In this document: piece after piece, positions 5,116 through 12,922 of the stretch
Layout: every line of letters begins with the position of its first letter
Position numbering within the stretch: the first letter of the stretch is position 1
NCBI GenBank assembly: GCA_003343805.1
Contig: QAKM01000022.1
Coordinates: forward strand, 1 to 12,922
DNA length: 12,922 nucleotides
Reading direction: 5' to 3'
Origin: Bacillota bacterium
GTDB lineage: Bacteria > Bacillota > Clostridia > Christensenellales > Borkfalkiaceae
Position numbers and translations under genes: made by a program
Notes under the pieces: generated by a model
Seen by the model: only the letters and a program-made list of their open reading frames with translations
Databases searched by the model: none
Told to the model about the DNA's origin: nothing

Positions 5116-5589
5116 ATGCGTATCAAAAAGCTGTTGTGTTCTGCTCTGATCGCGCTGTCGGCGACCGTTGCCCTGCTCCCTTCGCTCGGGAATAAGGCAG
5201 CGGATGTCCCCGTGGAGGAGCCCTATACCGTGGAGGCGGAAGAGCGCGGCCTCTTCACCAAGCTCGAGCTCTCGATCGAGGGTGGAGGCGGTTACGTCCG
5301 GGCGAAGGTGAAGAATGTGTTTACCCTGTTCCCTTCCACGATCGTCGTTCATCTCGAGCTCTACTGCTCCGATACCTATACGGAGGACTATACGGAGATG
5401 AACATGAAGAGTGCGGCGTTTACGCCCGATCTCGATCAGGGCAATTCCATCGATGTCTCTGCCCGTACATACGGTAAGGCGCAGTATTGGCAGGCGAGGA
5501 TGTACTATAAGTTCGACGATAACGATTGGGCCTACGAAGTGACGCCGACCTTCTATGCGGACGGAGACGGGAACTTTGCCGAAAGCTGA
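5116..5589 (+). CDS. Secreted protein of unknown function
   Basis: A 157-aa protein with a clear Sec signal peptide: MRIKK, hydrophobic LLCSALIALSATVALLPSL, then a probable cut around GNKA-AD (about residues 27-29). The early Cys follows the lysines directly and is not a lipobox. The mature part is acidic and rich in Tyr/Thr and alternating hydrophobics (for example KLELSIEGGGGYVRAKVKN, TIVVHLELYCSDTYTEDYTE, YWQARMYYKFDDNDWAYEV), suggesting a small beta-sandwich; I do not recognise the family. ATG5116 is chosen over GTG5101 because GAGGTG (5103-5108) sits 7 bases before it. Single-gene unit with its own promoter and terminator. Confidence 0.85.
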   Translation: MRIKKLLCSALIALSATVALLPSLGNKAADVPVEEPYTVEAEERGLFTKLELSIEGGGGYVRAKVKNVFTLFPSTIVVHLELYCSDTYTEDYTEMNMKSAAFTPDLDQGNSIDVSARTYGKAQYWQARMYYKFDDNDWAYEVTPTFYADGDGNFAES

Positions 5590-5630
5590 GGAAGAGCCGT
5601 GCCGCTTTGGGCGGGAAACGATAAGTTCAG

Positions 5631-5668
5631 AGCAAAAAGGGCTGCGCTTGAAGCGCGGCTCTTTTGCT
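5631..5668 (+). terminator. Intrinsic terminator after the secreted-protein gene
   Basis: AGCAAAAAGGGCTGCGC (5631-5647) pairs with GCGCGGCTCTTTTGCT (5653-5668) around a TTGAA loop, with T-rich right arm. It lies about 40 bp past the stop. Confidence 0.75.
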
Positions 5669-5694
5669 GTTTGGGCAATTTTTCCGGGGCGCTC

Positions 5695-5722
5695 TTGACT
5701 TTTTTAAAAAATCCCGTATAAT
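5695..5722 (+). promoter_or_regulatory. Promoter of the LOG/sigma/anti-sigma unit
   Basis: TTGACT (5695-5700), 16-bp spacer, perfect TATAAT (5717-5722). The start near 5729 gives a leader of about 60 bases. Confidence 0.85.
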
Positions 5723-5789
5723 AGAAGGGAGCGGCCCGCGCAGAGAATGCGAATGCGGGGCGGCTCGTTCGGATAAGGAGAAGAAAATC

Positions 5790-6374
5790 ATGAAGATCTG
5801 TATTTTCGGGGCGGCCAGCGCTCAGATCGATCGGTGCTATGTGGAAGCGGTGGAGGATCTCGCAGAAAAGATGGCAAAGCGCGGACATTCCCTCGTGTTC
5901 GGAGCGGGCGGCTCCGGGCTGATGGGGGCTGCGGCGCGCGGGACCAAACGCGGCGGGGGATACATCCACGGCGTCATCCCCAAGTTCTTCCGCGAGGAAC
6001 GGCTGGAGTCCATCTACGATCAATGCGACGAGCTCACTTTCACCGACACGATGGCGGAGCGCAAGACGACGATGGAGGACGACTGCGATGCCTTCATCAT
6101 CGTACCCGGCGGCATCGGCACGCTCGAAGAATTTTACGAGGTCATCACGCTCAAACAGCTCGGCCGCCATCATAAGGCGATCGCGTTCTACAATCTCAAC
6201 GGCTATTACGATACGCTGGAGAAGTTCATGCACGAGATGTCGGAAAAGAAGTTCATGGCTGCCGCCTGCCATGAGATGTATCGGATCTTCACCGACGCCG
6301 AGGAGTTGTTTGCCTATCTCGAAACCTACGTTCCCGACGTTACGTCCGCGCGCGTCCTCAAGAACACCAACTGA
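5790..6374 (+). CDS. LOG-family nucleoside monophosphate phosphoribohydrolase
   Basis: A 194-aa Rossmann-fold protein. It shows the N-terminal strand and loop KICIFGAAS, LVFGAGGSGLMGAAARG (35-51), MAERKTTMEDDCDAFIIVPG (88-107) and the family hallmark PGGIGTLEEFYEVITLKQLG (106-125), with the catalytic Arg91/Glu113-Glu114 region intact. Family members cleave the N-glycosidic bond of nucleoside 5'-monophosphates, releasing base and ribose 5-phosphate; the plant ones activate cytokinins. The bacterial role is usually purine nucleotide turnover. Start ATG5790 with AAGGAG 9 bases upstream. The stop is 29 bases before the sigma factor gene with no terminator between, so the promoter at 5695 probably drives both. 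Confidence 0.92.
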   Translation: MKICIFGAASAQIDRCYVEAVEDLAEKMAKRGHSLVFGAGGSGLMGAAARGTKRGGGYIHGVIPKFFREERLESIYDQCDELTFTDTMAERKTTMEDDCDAFIIVPGGIGTLEEFYEVITLKQLGRHHKAIAFYNLNGYYDTLEKFMHEMSEKKFMAAACHEMYRIFTDAEELFAYLETYVPDVTSARVLKNTN

Positions 6375-6403
6375 CCCCGCTCGGTTTGGGGCTTTGACGG
6401 CTG

Positions 6404-6943
6404 ATGAAGGACCGGGGGGAAGAGGCGGAGACGTTTGACCGCCTGATCGGGCGGATGGCGCAAGGAGAGACGGATGCCGTCCGTGCATTTTTCGATCGTT
6501 ACGGCAGGCTGCTGTATGCGGCGGCGCTCTCGCTCACGCATTCTCCGCCGCTTGCAGAGGAGGCGGTGGACGGCGTGCTCGTGCGGCTGTGGCGGGATGC
6601 GGGCAGGATCCCGAAGATCCGGCGGCCGCTCAGTTGGCTGTACACGATCGCCCGCAATCAGGCAAAGAATGTGCTCCGGGGGGAGCGGAAGGCCGCTCCG
6701 CTTTCGGAGAGCGCCTGCGAGGAGACGGGGTTTGCGCGTGTGGAGGCGGAGGACGGCTTCCATTCGTACATCGCCTGCCTCGGCGAGCGGGAACGGCGCA
6801 TCATGATCTTCCGCTTTGTCGAGGGGCTTTCCTTCCGTGAGATCGCGGAGGAGATGAAGCTGCCGCTCAACACCGTCTCGTCGATGTATTATCGGGCGCT
6901 CGAAAAGATCCGGAAAAAAATTTCCGCTCTGCCGCAAAAATAA
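6404..6943 (+). CDS. ECF-type RNA polymerase sigma factor
   Basis: A 179-aa protein with only the two regions of group IV (ECF) sigma factors. Region 2 is about 24-95 (AVRAFFDRYGRLLYAAALSL...AEEAVDGVLVRLWRDA...PLSWLYTIARNQAKNVLRGE). Region 4 is about 119-173, with the helix-turn-helix LSFREIAEEMKLPLNTVSSM (142-161) followed by YYRALEKIRKKI. It directs RNA polymerase to its own promoter set, commonly cell-envelope stress genes. No good ribosome site precedes ATG6404, which suggests translational coupling to the LOG gene 29 bases upstream. The following gene encodes a one-pass membrane protein positioned like an anti-sigma factor. Confidence 0.92.
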   Translation: MKDRGEEAETFDRLIGRMAQGETDAVRAFFDRYGRLLYAAALSLTHSPPLAEEAVDGVLVRLWRDAGRIPKIRRPLSWLYTIARNQAKNVLRGERKAAPLSESACEETGFARVEAEDGFHSYIACLGERERRIMIFRFVEGLSFREIAEEMKLPLNTVSSMYYRALEKIRKKISALPQK

Positions 6944-7011
6944 CGGCAGGAGCGCGTGTCTTTTAAGTGAAGCGGCAAAGGAAACCGCTAAAAAGAGAGG
7001 AAGCGCGATCG

Positions 7012-7686
7012 ATGGATCGGAACGAGTTGGAAACAAAGATGCAGGAGGCCGCGAACCGGCAGAGCCCCAAGCCCTACGAGGAGCGGCATCTTGATTTAGA
7101 GATCAGACCGGCTGCGGGAAGGAAACGGCGTGTGTGCGTTTGGCGCCGCGTCTTTGCGCGCGCCGGGACGGACGGCGCCTGTTGTTCGCACGGGCGGACG
7201 GCCCTCCTTCTTTCGCTGCTGCTCGTCGTGGTGCTTGCCGTCATCCTGCCGCTGGCGCTCTGCAGACAGTCCGAACGCGGCGGTTATATCGTGGAGGCCT
7301 CGGCCGAGGAATTTTACAGGGAGCTCGATCTCAACGCGCCCGATCACTACGAGGAGGGCGACTATAAGCTCCTTTACGATGAAAACGGCAAGCTGACGGG
7401 CGGCTCATCCTCCCTTTCCGGCTCCGGGGGGTACCAGTTCATCTCCTTCCGGGAAGAGCCCTTCGACGATCCCCGCTTTTACGGGGAGGGCGGCGGTGTC
7501 TATGTGACGGAGGCAGGCGTCTCCGTGCTCTACTATAACGAGGTGAAGGATGATGTCTACTACACGCTCGCCACGGGAAAGGTGCAGTCACAAAAATTCG
7601 GGCCGCAGTACATCGTGGTCGAAGATTATTCCTATGAGGGATTTGAAGCCGTCTTTGCGTGGTTTGAAAAACAGTTTATAGCCTGA
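7012..7686 (+). CDS. Putative membrane anti-sigma factor
   Basis: A 224-aa protein with a charged cytoplasmic N-terminus (about 1-60, very basic at 32-50), one membrane helix TALLLSLLLVVVLAVILPLALC (63-84) and an extracytoplasmic C-terminal domain (about 90-224) rich in Tyr, Gly, Asp and Glu (EEFYRELDLNAPDHYEEGDY, GSSSLSGSGGYQF, GGVYVTEAGVSVLYYNEVKD). Position right after an ECF sigma gene and this N-in topology fit an anti-sigma factor, but no zinc-binding HxxxCxxC motif is visible and the sequence alone does not prove it. ATG7012 (SD-like GAGAGG 11 bases upstream) is preferred over the in-frame GTG6967. The spacer to the sigma gene is 68 bases. Followed by a terminator. Confidence 0.65.
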   Translation: MDRNELETKMQEAANRQSPKPYEERHLDLEIRPAAGRKRRVCVWRRVFARAGTDGACCSHGRTALLLSLLLVVVLAVILPLALCRQSERGGYIVEASAEEFYRELDLNAPDHYEEGDYKLLYDENGKLTGGSSSLSGSGGYQFISFREEPFDDPRFYGEGGGVYVTEAGVSVLYYNEVKDDVYYTLATGKVQSQKFGPQYIVVEDYSYEGFEAVFAWFEKQFIA

Positions 7687-7701
7687 CGGGTTTTCTTTAC
7701 G

Positions 7702-7729
7702 GGCTCCGCACGTTATGCGGGGCTTTTTT
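7702..7729 (+). terminator. Intrinsic terminator of the sigma/anti-sigma unit
   Basis: GGCTCCGCA (7702-7710) pairs with TGCGGGGCT (7716-7724) with two G-U pairs, followed by a T run to 7729. It lies 15 bp past the stop. Confidence 0.8.
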
Positions 7730-7746
7730 GTTTGAAAAATTTTTCG

Positions 7747-7752
7747 TAAAAT
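7747..7752 (+). promoter_or_regulatory. Possible -10 of the lipoprotein gene
   Basis: TAAAAT (7747-7752) is the only good -10 box in the gap before the lipoprotein; the -35 region falls in the T run of the upstream terminator and is poor. If used, transcription starts near 7759 and the leader is about 170 bases. A promoter read by the neighbouring ECF sigma factor is an alternative, since such promoters would not match the housekeeping consensus. Confidence 0.35.
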
Positions 7753-7822
7753 ACGAGAGATGTGCAAAAAAGCGGGGCGGTTCGCGTGTCTCTTGAATAA
7801 GAGGCGTCTTTCGGGCGCTGCG

Positions 7823-7888
7823 CGACGGAACGATCGGCAACGGCTGAACGGCAGGGGAGGTACGCTGCCGCCTGTGCCGCGGCCGTCG
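7823..7888 (+). promoter_or_regulatory. Structured leader before the lipoprotein gene
   Basis: CGACGG (7823-7828) pairs with CCGTCG (7883-7888), enclosing CGGCA (7849-7853) paired with TGCCG (7866-7870) and further GGC/GCC repeats. The whole stretch 7753-7931 has no supported gene. No conserved riboswitch core (cobalamin, TPP, c-di-GMP) was recognised. Confidence 0.3.
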
Positions 7889-7931
7889 GATACTTTCAAG
7901 GCGCATAGCAGTCAAACAAGGAGAAAAACGT

Positions 7932-9380
7932 ATGAAAAAACGAATTATCGGCAGGATCCTGGCAGTCGGGCTGGCGGCTTTGCTTATGCTTCCCGTAGTT
8001 TCGGCGTGTAAAACGGATGAAGAGCCGGATAAAGAGCCGGCCGAAGCAGAGCGGGATATGACTCTCCCTCCTTCTGTTGAAGATGTGGTCCTGCCCTCTG
8101 TTCCAGAAGAGCCTATTTTCTTTGGAGAGAGTTATATTTTTAGTGTATTGGATTTAGTCAAACGTGCAAAGTTTTATCTTGTAAGCGGAGAGGAGCTCGA
8201 TCCGACCGGGCTTAGGGCGACGCTCCCCGACTGTTATTTTTATTATAGCGTCAACATCGAACAGCTCGATACCTCGGGCGGGGCGGTGATCAGCGATGTG
8301 GAACTGCTCATGGAATACAATCAGGCCGATTGGCAGGGATTGTATGATCTCTGGTACGAAGAGGGCCCTGGCGCCTATGCGGCAGCGATCGAAGCGTGGG
8401 AAGAGCTCTATTATGCGGTGGAGTCGGAGATCCCGCCGCTGTATTGTTATGTATTTCAGATCCAAGAGGTTGAAGAGGATGCGTACCGTCGCGTTACAGA
8501 GGATCCGGAGCAGGCGCTTGCCGACCAGATCCTCTGGCAGGAAACGTATGAGCTTTATAAGGCCGGGAACTTGCGGTATTATACCCCCACATCCGAAGAG
8601 GAGAAGGTATTGACGAAGGCGGAGATCGACTTCGGAGACAGGGTCGAAGTCTATGAGTTTGGCGGGATATACGTCAAGAGTTATTTTGATCAAAGACAAG
8701 AAGAGGACGAGAACTTTGAGGGATTTGTATATTCCGATGACAGAATGCATATTGGCGCTTCCGTCCTGGATGAACAGGAGTGGGAGGGGCGGGATACGGT
8801 CACGGTCAACCACATGATGTGCGCCACATTGGAAACGGAAGGGGAACGCGAGTATGGGGAACTGACGCTCAAGCGGTACGAATGCCCCGAATTGCAGCGG
8901 CACGGGCTGGAGATCGAGAAGATCGAAGTGCGGTACATCAGCCTGCTGGGCGTGGAGACGGCCGTGGAATGGGACGGCAATTCCGATCTCACCATCCCCA
9001 TCTGGAACTACATCGAAGGAGATGAGGACTTCTGCCGTTTCTGCATCTTCGTGACTTTGAAGGGGGACTTTCTCAAAGGCAACGATTTCAATTTGTATCT
9101 GGAGAGCTTTCTGACGTTGGGTTTTGAGGACAAAGTGTTTTCGATCCATGCAGTATCTTCGGTCTATGAACCGAAGATGCGTGGGGTGAGGTCGCAGATC
9201 AATGAGATCTACGCCGAGATAGTGGACGGCGTGGATGTGGGTGCCCGGGAACGCATTTTGGGGAACACCGTCATGAACCGGAAGAGCCCTGCGGGGTATT
9301 TCATGAGCAACAAATACGAACGCTCCTACAAGGTAACGACATGGTGGCAACGGTATGTCTCTCAAATGACGAGGATCTGA
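7932..9380 (+). CDS. Large lipoprotein of unknown function
   Basis: A 482-aa protein with a lipoprotein signal: MKKRIIGR, hydrophobic [14 protein letters not shown], lipobox VSAC with acylated Cys26. An acidic Pro/Glu linker follows (about 27-62, [17 protein letters not shown]...). The long mature part is acidic and rich in Tyr and Trp, with mixed alpha/beta character and repeated Leu/Tyr patches ([40 protein letters not shown]). I recognise no family and see no catalytic motif. It should be anchored on the outer face of the membrane. AAGGAG (7918-7923) lies 8 bases before the ATG. It is a single-gene unit after the ECF sigma/anti-sigma pair and could be part of that regulon. GC and codon use resemble its left neighbours. 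Confidence 0.87.
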   Translation: MKKRIIGRILAVGLAALLMLPVVSACKTDEEPDKEPAEAERDMTLPPSVEDVVLPSVPEEPIFFGESYIFSVLDLVKRAKFYLVSGEELDPTGLRATLPDCYFYYSVNIEQLDTSGGAVISDVELLMEYNQADWQGLYDLWYEEGPGAYAAAIEAWEELYYAVESEIPPLYCYVFQIQEVEEDAYRRVTEDPEQALADQILWQETYELYKAGNLRYYTPTSEEEKVLTKAEIDFGDRVEVYEFGGIYVKSYFDQRQEEDENFEGFVYSDDRMHIGASVLDEQEWEGRDTVTVNHMMCATLETEGEREYGELTLKRYECPELQRHGLEIEKIEVRYISLLGVETAVEWDGNSDLTIPIWNYIEGDEDFCRFCIFVTLKGDFLKGNDFNLYLESFLTLGFEDKVFSIHAVSSVYEPKMRGVRSQINEIYAEIVDGVDVGARERILGNTVMNRKSPAGYFMSNKYERSYKVTTWWQRYVSQMTRI

Positions 9381-9430
9381 AAGAGGAGAAAAGAAGGAGC
9401 GCGCTTTCCGCCTTGACGGAGCGCAAGAGG

Positions 9431-9456
9431 AAAGGCCCGCCGCGTGCGGGCTTTTT
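9431..9456 (+). terminator. Intrinsic terminator of the lipoprotein gene
   Basis: GCCCGC (9435-9440) pairs with GCGGGC (9446-9451) around CGCGT; flanking AAAG and TTTTT extend the stem and give the U run. It lies 50 bp past the stop. Confidence 0.85.
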
Positions 9457-9543
9457 CGGTGCAGCGTTTTGCCGGGAACAGGCTGCGGGATGCGGTATTT
9501 GCGGAAAGCGGGCAGGCTGTGTGACCGAGCGGGCAGGTAACTC

Positions 9544-9551
9544 CATACAAT
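9544..9551 (+). promoter_or_regulatory. Sporulation-type -10 box before the collagen-like gene
   Basis: CATACAAT (9544-9551) matches the known -10 consensus of mother-cell sigma E (CATACANT) and partly that of sigma K (CATANNNTA). An AC pair about 17-18 bases upstream would suit the sigma K -35. No housekeeping -35 is present. The expected start near 9558 leaves a 40-base leader with a GGCGGC/GCCGCC hairpin (9559-9564/9572-9577). Confidence 0.35.
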
Positions 9552-9598
9552 GGAAAGAGGCGGCTTTTACGGCCGCCCGTACCAAAGGAGGTAAGGAT

Positions 9599-10027
<429 letters not shown>

Positions 10028-10070
10028 TATTACGGGAAAAGGTGTAAAACTATTTTTATTCGGAGTAGAT

Positions 10071-11324
10071 ATGCAAATCAAACGTGATCTTTATTTGCAA
10101 AGGTTGATCCGCAGGGAGAAGAACGGACTGATCAAGGTGATCACCGGTGTGCGCAGATGCGGCAAGTCGTATCTGCTGTTTAACTTATTTCATAACTATC
10201 TTACCGAACAAGGGGTCGATGGCGATCATATTATCGAGATCGCCTTAGACGACAGAAGCAATAAAGCATTACGTGATCCGGATAATATGTTGGCATACGT
10301 CAAGTCGAAGATCGTTGACGGAGAAACCTACTATATTATTCTTGATGAAGTGCAGCTGCTTCATGAGTTTGAAGATGTGCTGAATAGTTTTTTGCATATC
10401 CGTAATGCCGATATTTATGTCACAGGCAGCAACTCGAAATTTCTTTCTTCCGACGTCATTACCGAGTTTCGTGGGCGTGGAGATGAAATAAGGATGTTTC
10501 CGCTTTCTTTCCGAGAGTATTGTTCTGCTTATTCCGGCGATTTGGATGAAGCATGGGATGATTATTGCGTATATGGCGGGTTGCCGCTCATTTTGTCGCG
10601 CAGATCGGCGGAGGAAAAAGCAGGATATCTCACTGCACTCTTTCAAAAAGTTTATTTGTCCGATATTGTCGACAGACATAAGGTCCGCAACCGCGAAGAA
10701 TTGGACGAATTGGTGGACGTGCTCTCTTCTGCCGTTGGTTCTCTTACTAATCCGACGAAACTTGCCAATACCTTTAAAACTGTAAAAAATAAGATCATCA
10801 GCGATAAAACTCTCAAAAACTACCTCGATTACCTTACTGATGCTTTTTTGGTGAGCAAAGCGGTTCGCTATGATATCAAAGGGCGTAAATATATCGGCTC
10901 TCCCGCAAAATATTATTTTGAAGATATAGGACTGCGCAATGCACGGCTGAATTTCCGCCAAACGGAAGAAAATCACATCATGGAAAATATCATATATAAC
11001 GAACTGCGCGTCCGCGGGTTTCATGTGGATATCGGCGTCGTTGAAGTATTTGGCAAAAACGCCGAAAGCAGAACGACCAAAAAGCAACTGGAAGTCGATT
11101 TTATTGCGACCAAAGGCAGTGAAAAATATTATATTCAATCAGCGTTTACAATGCCGACTCCCGAAAAAAGAGAGCAAGAAACGCGTCCGCTGAACGCAAT
11201 CGGAGATTCTTTCAAGAAACTAATCGTTGTACGTGACAACATGAAACCTCGGCGCGATGATATGGGCATTGTTACCATGGGCATACGGAACTTTTTGCTG
11301 GATCAGAAGAGTTTGGAAAATTGA
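10071..11324 (+). CDS. AAA ATPase with DUF4143 C-terminal domain
   Basis: A 417-aa protein. Walker A GVRRCGKS (26-33), Walker B YYIILDEVQ (87-95), sensor YVTGSNS (116-122), then FRGRGDEIRMFPLSFREY (133-150) and VYGGLP (167-172), the signature order of the AAA_14/DUF4143 ATPases. The C-terminal part (about 300-400) resembles a PD-(D/E)xK-like fold: Glu305, KQLEVDFIA (338-346) with Glu341 and Asp343, and YYIQ (353-356), where Gln356 stands in place of the catalytic Lys, so nuclease activity is doubtful. The role of the family is poorly known; members are common in mobile and accessory regions and sometimes toxin-antitoxin-like. A weak SD (CGGAG) precedes ATG10071. Lower GC than genes to the left. 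The next gene follows after 114 bp. Confidence 0.9.
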   Translation: MQIKRDLYLQRLIRREKNGLIKVITGVRRCGKSYLLFNLFHNYLTEQGVDGDHIIEIALDDRSNKALRDPDNMLAYVKSKIVDGETYYIILDEVQLLHEFEDVLNSFLHIRNADIYVTGSNSKFLSSDVITEFRGRGDEIRMFPLSFREYCSAYSGDLDEAWDDYCVYGGLPLILSRRSAEEKAGYLTALFQKVYLSDIVDRHKVRNREELDELVDVLSSAVGSLTNPTKLANTFKTVKNKIISDKTLKNYLDYLTDAFLVSKAVRYDIKGRKYIGSPAKYYFEDIGLRNARLNFRQTEENHIMENIIYNELRVRGFHVDIGVVEVFGKNAESRTTKKQLEVDFIATKGSEKYYIQSAFTMPTPEKREQETRPLNAIGDSFKKLIVVRDNMKPRRDDMGIVTMGIRNFLLDQKSLEN

Positions 11325-11350
11325 CATTTGCAATCAAAATCTGAACAGGT

Positions 11351-11374
11351 AACCGAATCGAATTCGATACGGTT
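11351..11374. promoter_or_regulatory. 24-bp near-perfect palindrome (candidate operator)
   Basis: AACCGAATCGAA and TTCGATACGGTT are inverted with one mismatched pair, centred on GAATTC. No T run follows, so it is a better operator than terminator. It lies in the 114-bp gap before the long AT-rich gene, upstream of a possible -10 (TATAAA, 11407-11412) with only a weak -35. Confidence 0.55.
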
Positions 11375-11438
11375 AGAGAGTAATTCATCAGCGGTTACAG
11401 AAAAGATATAAAACAGCTTGAAGTATTTAGGGGAAAAG

Positions 11439-12922
11439 ATGGAGACACTAAAAGAAAAAATTGCACAAGCAATGCGAGCCGATTTTATCGGAGATATCGT
11501 GTTTGACGAGGATGAGATCGATACCATGAAGGATGAGTGCCGTTTATTTTTCCGTGCGGCACAATCATCTTGGTCGAAAATTTATAGGCGGGAAGATATA
11601 GACGAACTTATTGTATTGATCGTTAATATCGCAAAAAATTGGCATGATGAAAGCGAAGGAAGGTTTTGGACAAAACTCTTCGGCGAGATTTTCGATGACG
11701 GTTCTATCTCGCCGGTCAAATTTTATGATGAGTTTGAATATTCATTAAAATTTCACAACAAGGTATTATTCCGTTCCAAAGAAAACAAACGCTTGTTCCG
11801 TGAAGTTTTTCTCCTTCATGCGATGGCTCCGGATACCTCTGGTGAATCGTTCATTCGGCTGTTGTGGAATTGGTTCTGTGACCCCGATGTTATTAACTTT
11901 GATTATCAGCCTGGAGATAAAATATACCGCCAAATTGCTGCTTTTTTAGAGAATGAATTTGGCGGAGAATCCGATTTAAACGAAGATGTATCTTTAGAAG
12001 GAAAAACATATTCTATCAAATCCTCTTTTAAATATTTATTTACGCAAGATCGGGAATCAGGAATAAAGCTTTTAGAAAAACTTTTTTCCGCATTCGACGA
12101 AATATATTTTAACGGGAGATATCCATCCGGTTCTTATTTTGCAGAAGTTTGCAATACCATTGTAAATAAAATTCTGAGTGAAAACAATGTCCCTTCGTCT
12201 CACAGAAAGCGGACGACGACGGAACACATCATCGATGATTACGATAAAGTATATGCATTTTATGAGATCGCATCGGACGGCGAGGTCGCTATATCAATTC
12301 CGGAAATTCGTGCAATCAACGAGCCTGCCGATGAGTATCGCATTGAAATTTATAATGACGATGTAAGAATATATTGCGACAAAGATTATATTGTAGGAAC
12401 GAACTTAAAACGTAGAATTAAAAAAATCGTTATTCCGTTTTCATCATTTGAACAAAAGATACGCGAACAATTTAATTTGCGAATCAAATTGTTCTTGCTG
12501 CGTGAGGATGAAGATTTTCTGCTTTATGATTCAAAAACAAGTTTATATCGTGAATTTATTCTTTTTAAGGCCTCACGGGAAACTCGTCAAAGTAACTGTA
12601 AGCCCGGAACTTATTATGTTGTTCATCCGTATGGAACAGAAATAAGTAATTTTACTACTTCTTCCGCCAATGAGATCAATTTATACACTTCTTCTGTCAT
12701 TTTTGCTGAAAATGATAGCATTTCTGCTACAAAGAAAAGTATATTCTTTAATGAGATACCACAAGATTCTCATATTCTTATTGACGGAAAAAATATAACC
12801 GGTGTTCTATTCAGAAAAGATGAAAAAGACTATTTCGTGTATAATAAAATTTCTTCTATGGAGATTTTGTTGGAAAATAGCGAACCGACCGCGAATCTGA
12901 TCTTAACCATCGATAATTTAGC
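11439..12922 (+). CDS. Long uncharacterised protein, 5' part only (runs off right edge)
   Basis: An uninterrupted reading frame of 494 codons continues past the window end. It starts at ATG11439 with AGGGGA about 5 bases upstream. I do not recognise the family. Residues 1-265 are charged and probably helical, with aromatic patches such as NWHDESEGRFWTKLFGEIFD (67-86) and SFIRLLWNWFCDPDVINFDY (137-156). From about 270 on the sequence alternates in beta fashion (VYAFYEIASDGEVAISIPEI, 271-290; RIEIYNDDVRIYCDKDYIV, 301-319; LFLLREDEDFLLYDSKTSLY, 351-370), suggesting one or more beta-sandwich domains. No Walker, nuclease or membrane motif is seen in the visible part, so a catalytic domain, if any, lies to the right. 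Its base composition is the most AT-rich of the window, pointing to recent acquisition together with the preceding ATPase gene. Confidence 0.85.
   Translation, partial: METLKEKIAQAMRADFIGDIVFDEDEIDTMKDECRLFFRAAQSSWSKIYRREDIDELIVLIVNIAKNWHDESEGRFWTKLFGEIFDDGSISPVKFYDEFEYSLKFHNKVLFRSKENKRLFREVFLLHAMAPDTSGESFIRLLWNWFCDPDVINFDYQPGDKIYRQIAAFLENEFGGESDLNEDVSLEGKTYSIKSSFKYLFTQDRESGIKLLEKLFSAFDEIYFNGRYPSGSYFAEVCNTIVNKILSENNVPSSHRKRTTTEHIIDDYDKVYAFYEIASDGEVAISIPEIRAINEPADEYRIEIYNDDVRIYCDKDYIVGTNLKRRIKKIVIPFSSFEQKIREQFNLRIKLFLLREDEDFLLYDSKTSLYREFILFKASRETRQSNCKPGTYYVVHPYGTEISNFTTSSANEINLYTSSVIFAENDSISATKKSIFFNEIPQDSHILIDGKNITGVLFRKDEKDYFVYNKISSMEILLENSEPTANLILTIDNL

Noticed and set aside
7753..7931. 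Known riboswitch in the lipoprotein leader
   Set aside because: The conserved cores of cobalamin, TPP and c-di-GMP riboswitches are not present.
7760..8011. Small open frame in the lipoprotein leader
   Set aside because: No ribosome site, overlaps the lipoprotein start out of frame, and very basic composition typical of chance frames.
8154..9365. 403-aa minus-strand frame
   Set aside because: Antisense to the lipoprotein, which has a signal peptide, lipobox and ribosome site; no such features here.
10269..11138. 289-aa minus-strand frame
   Set aside because: Antisense to the AAA/DUF4143 gene, whose Walker motifs are intact.
12178..12645. Small plus-strand frames of 62 and 65 aa (12178-12366, 12448-12645)
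   Set aside because: They lie out of frame inside the continuous 494-codon frame starting at 11439 and have no ribosome sites.

Overview
The window looks like a chromosomal segment of a GC-rich, spore-forming-type Firmicute (Clostridia). Supporting signs are strong AGGAGG-type ribosome sites, TTGACA/TATAAT promoters often with a TG extended -10, a TPR-linked family 2 glycosyltransferase, a LOG-family protein, an ECF sigma factor pair, a lipoprotein and a Cys-rich collagen-like protein of coat/exosporium type. The species is inferred, not proven.

Layout. (1) 1-890: a tRNA-Pro(AGG) gene on the minus strand with its own promoter and terminator. Downstream of it (to the left) is an array of tRNA-derived debris: an exact 333-bp block repeated with a 453-bp period, carrying truncated 3' pieces of the same tRNA. 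(2) 1021-2469: a nitrilase-fold protein that appears to have lost its catalytic residues, then a HEPN-like/CBS fusion protein. (3) 2530-3600, minus strand: a glycosyltransferase with TPR repeats. It is divergent from (4) 3815-4973: two overlapping HD-superfamily hydrolase genes, the second a MESH1-like small alarmone hydrolase. The divergent promoter region holds strong CATAGT/ACTATG palindromes. (5) 5116-5589: a secreted protein of unknown function. (6) 5790-7686: a LOG protein, an ECF sigma factor and a probable membrane anti-sigma factor, apparently one transcription unit. (7) 7932-9380: a large unknown lipoprotein behind a long structured leader. (8) 9599-9910: a short collagen-like protein with a Cys-rich head. 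(9) 10071-12922: an AT-richer tract with an AAA ATPase/DUF4143 protein and a long uncharacterised gene that runs off the right edge. The base-composition shift near 9,970 suggests the edge of an acquired island.

How it fits together. Signalling recurs: alarmone hydrolysis (4416-4973), a CBS ligand sensor joined to a HEPN-like domain (1759-2469), and an ECF/anti-sigma pair linked to a LOG nucleotide hydrolase, with exported proteins nearby that could be regulon members. The least explained parts are the tRNA-derived repeat array at the left and the AT-rich pair at the right. The latter is the best candidate for an undescribed (possibly defence-type) system, but only its left part is visible.
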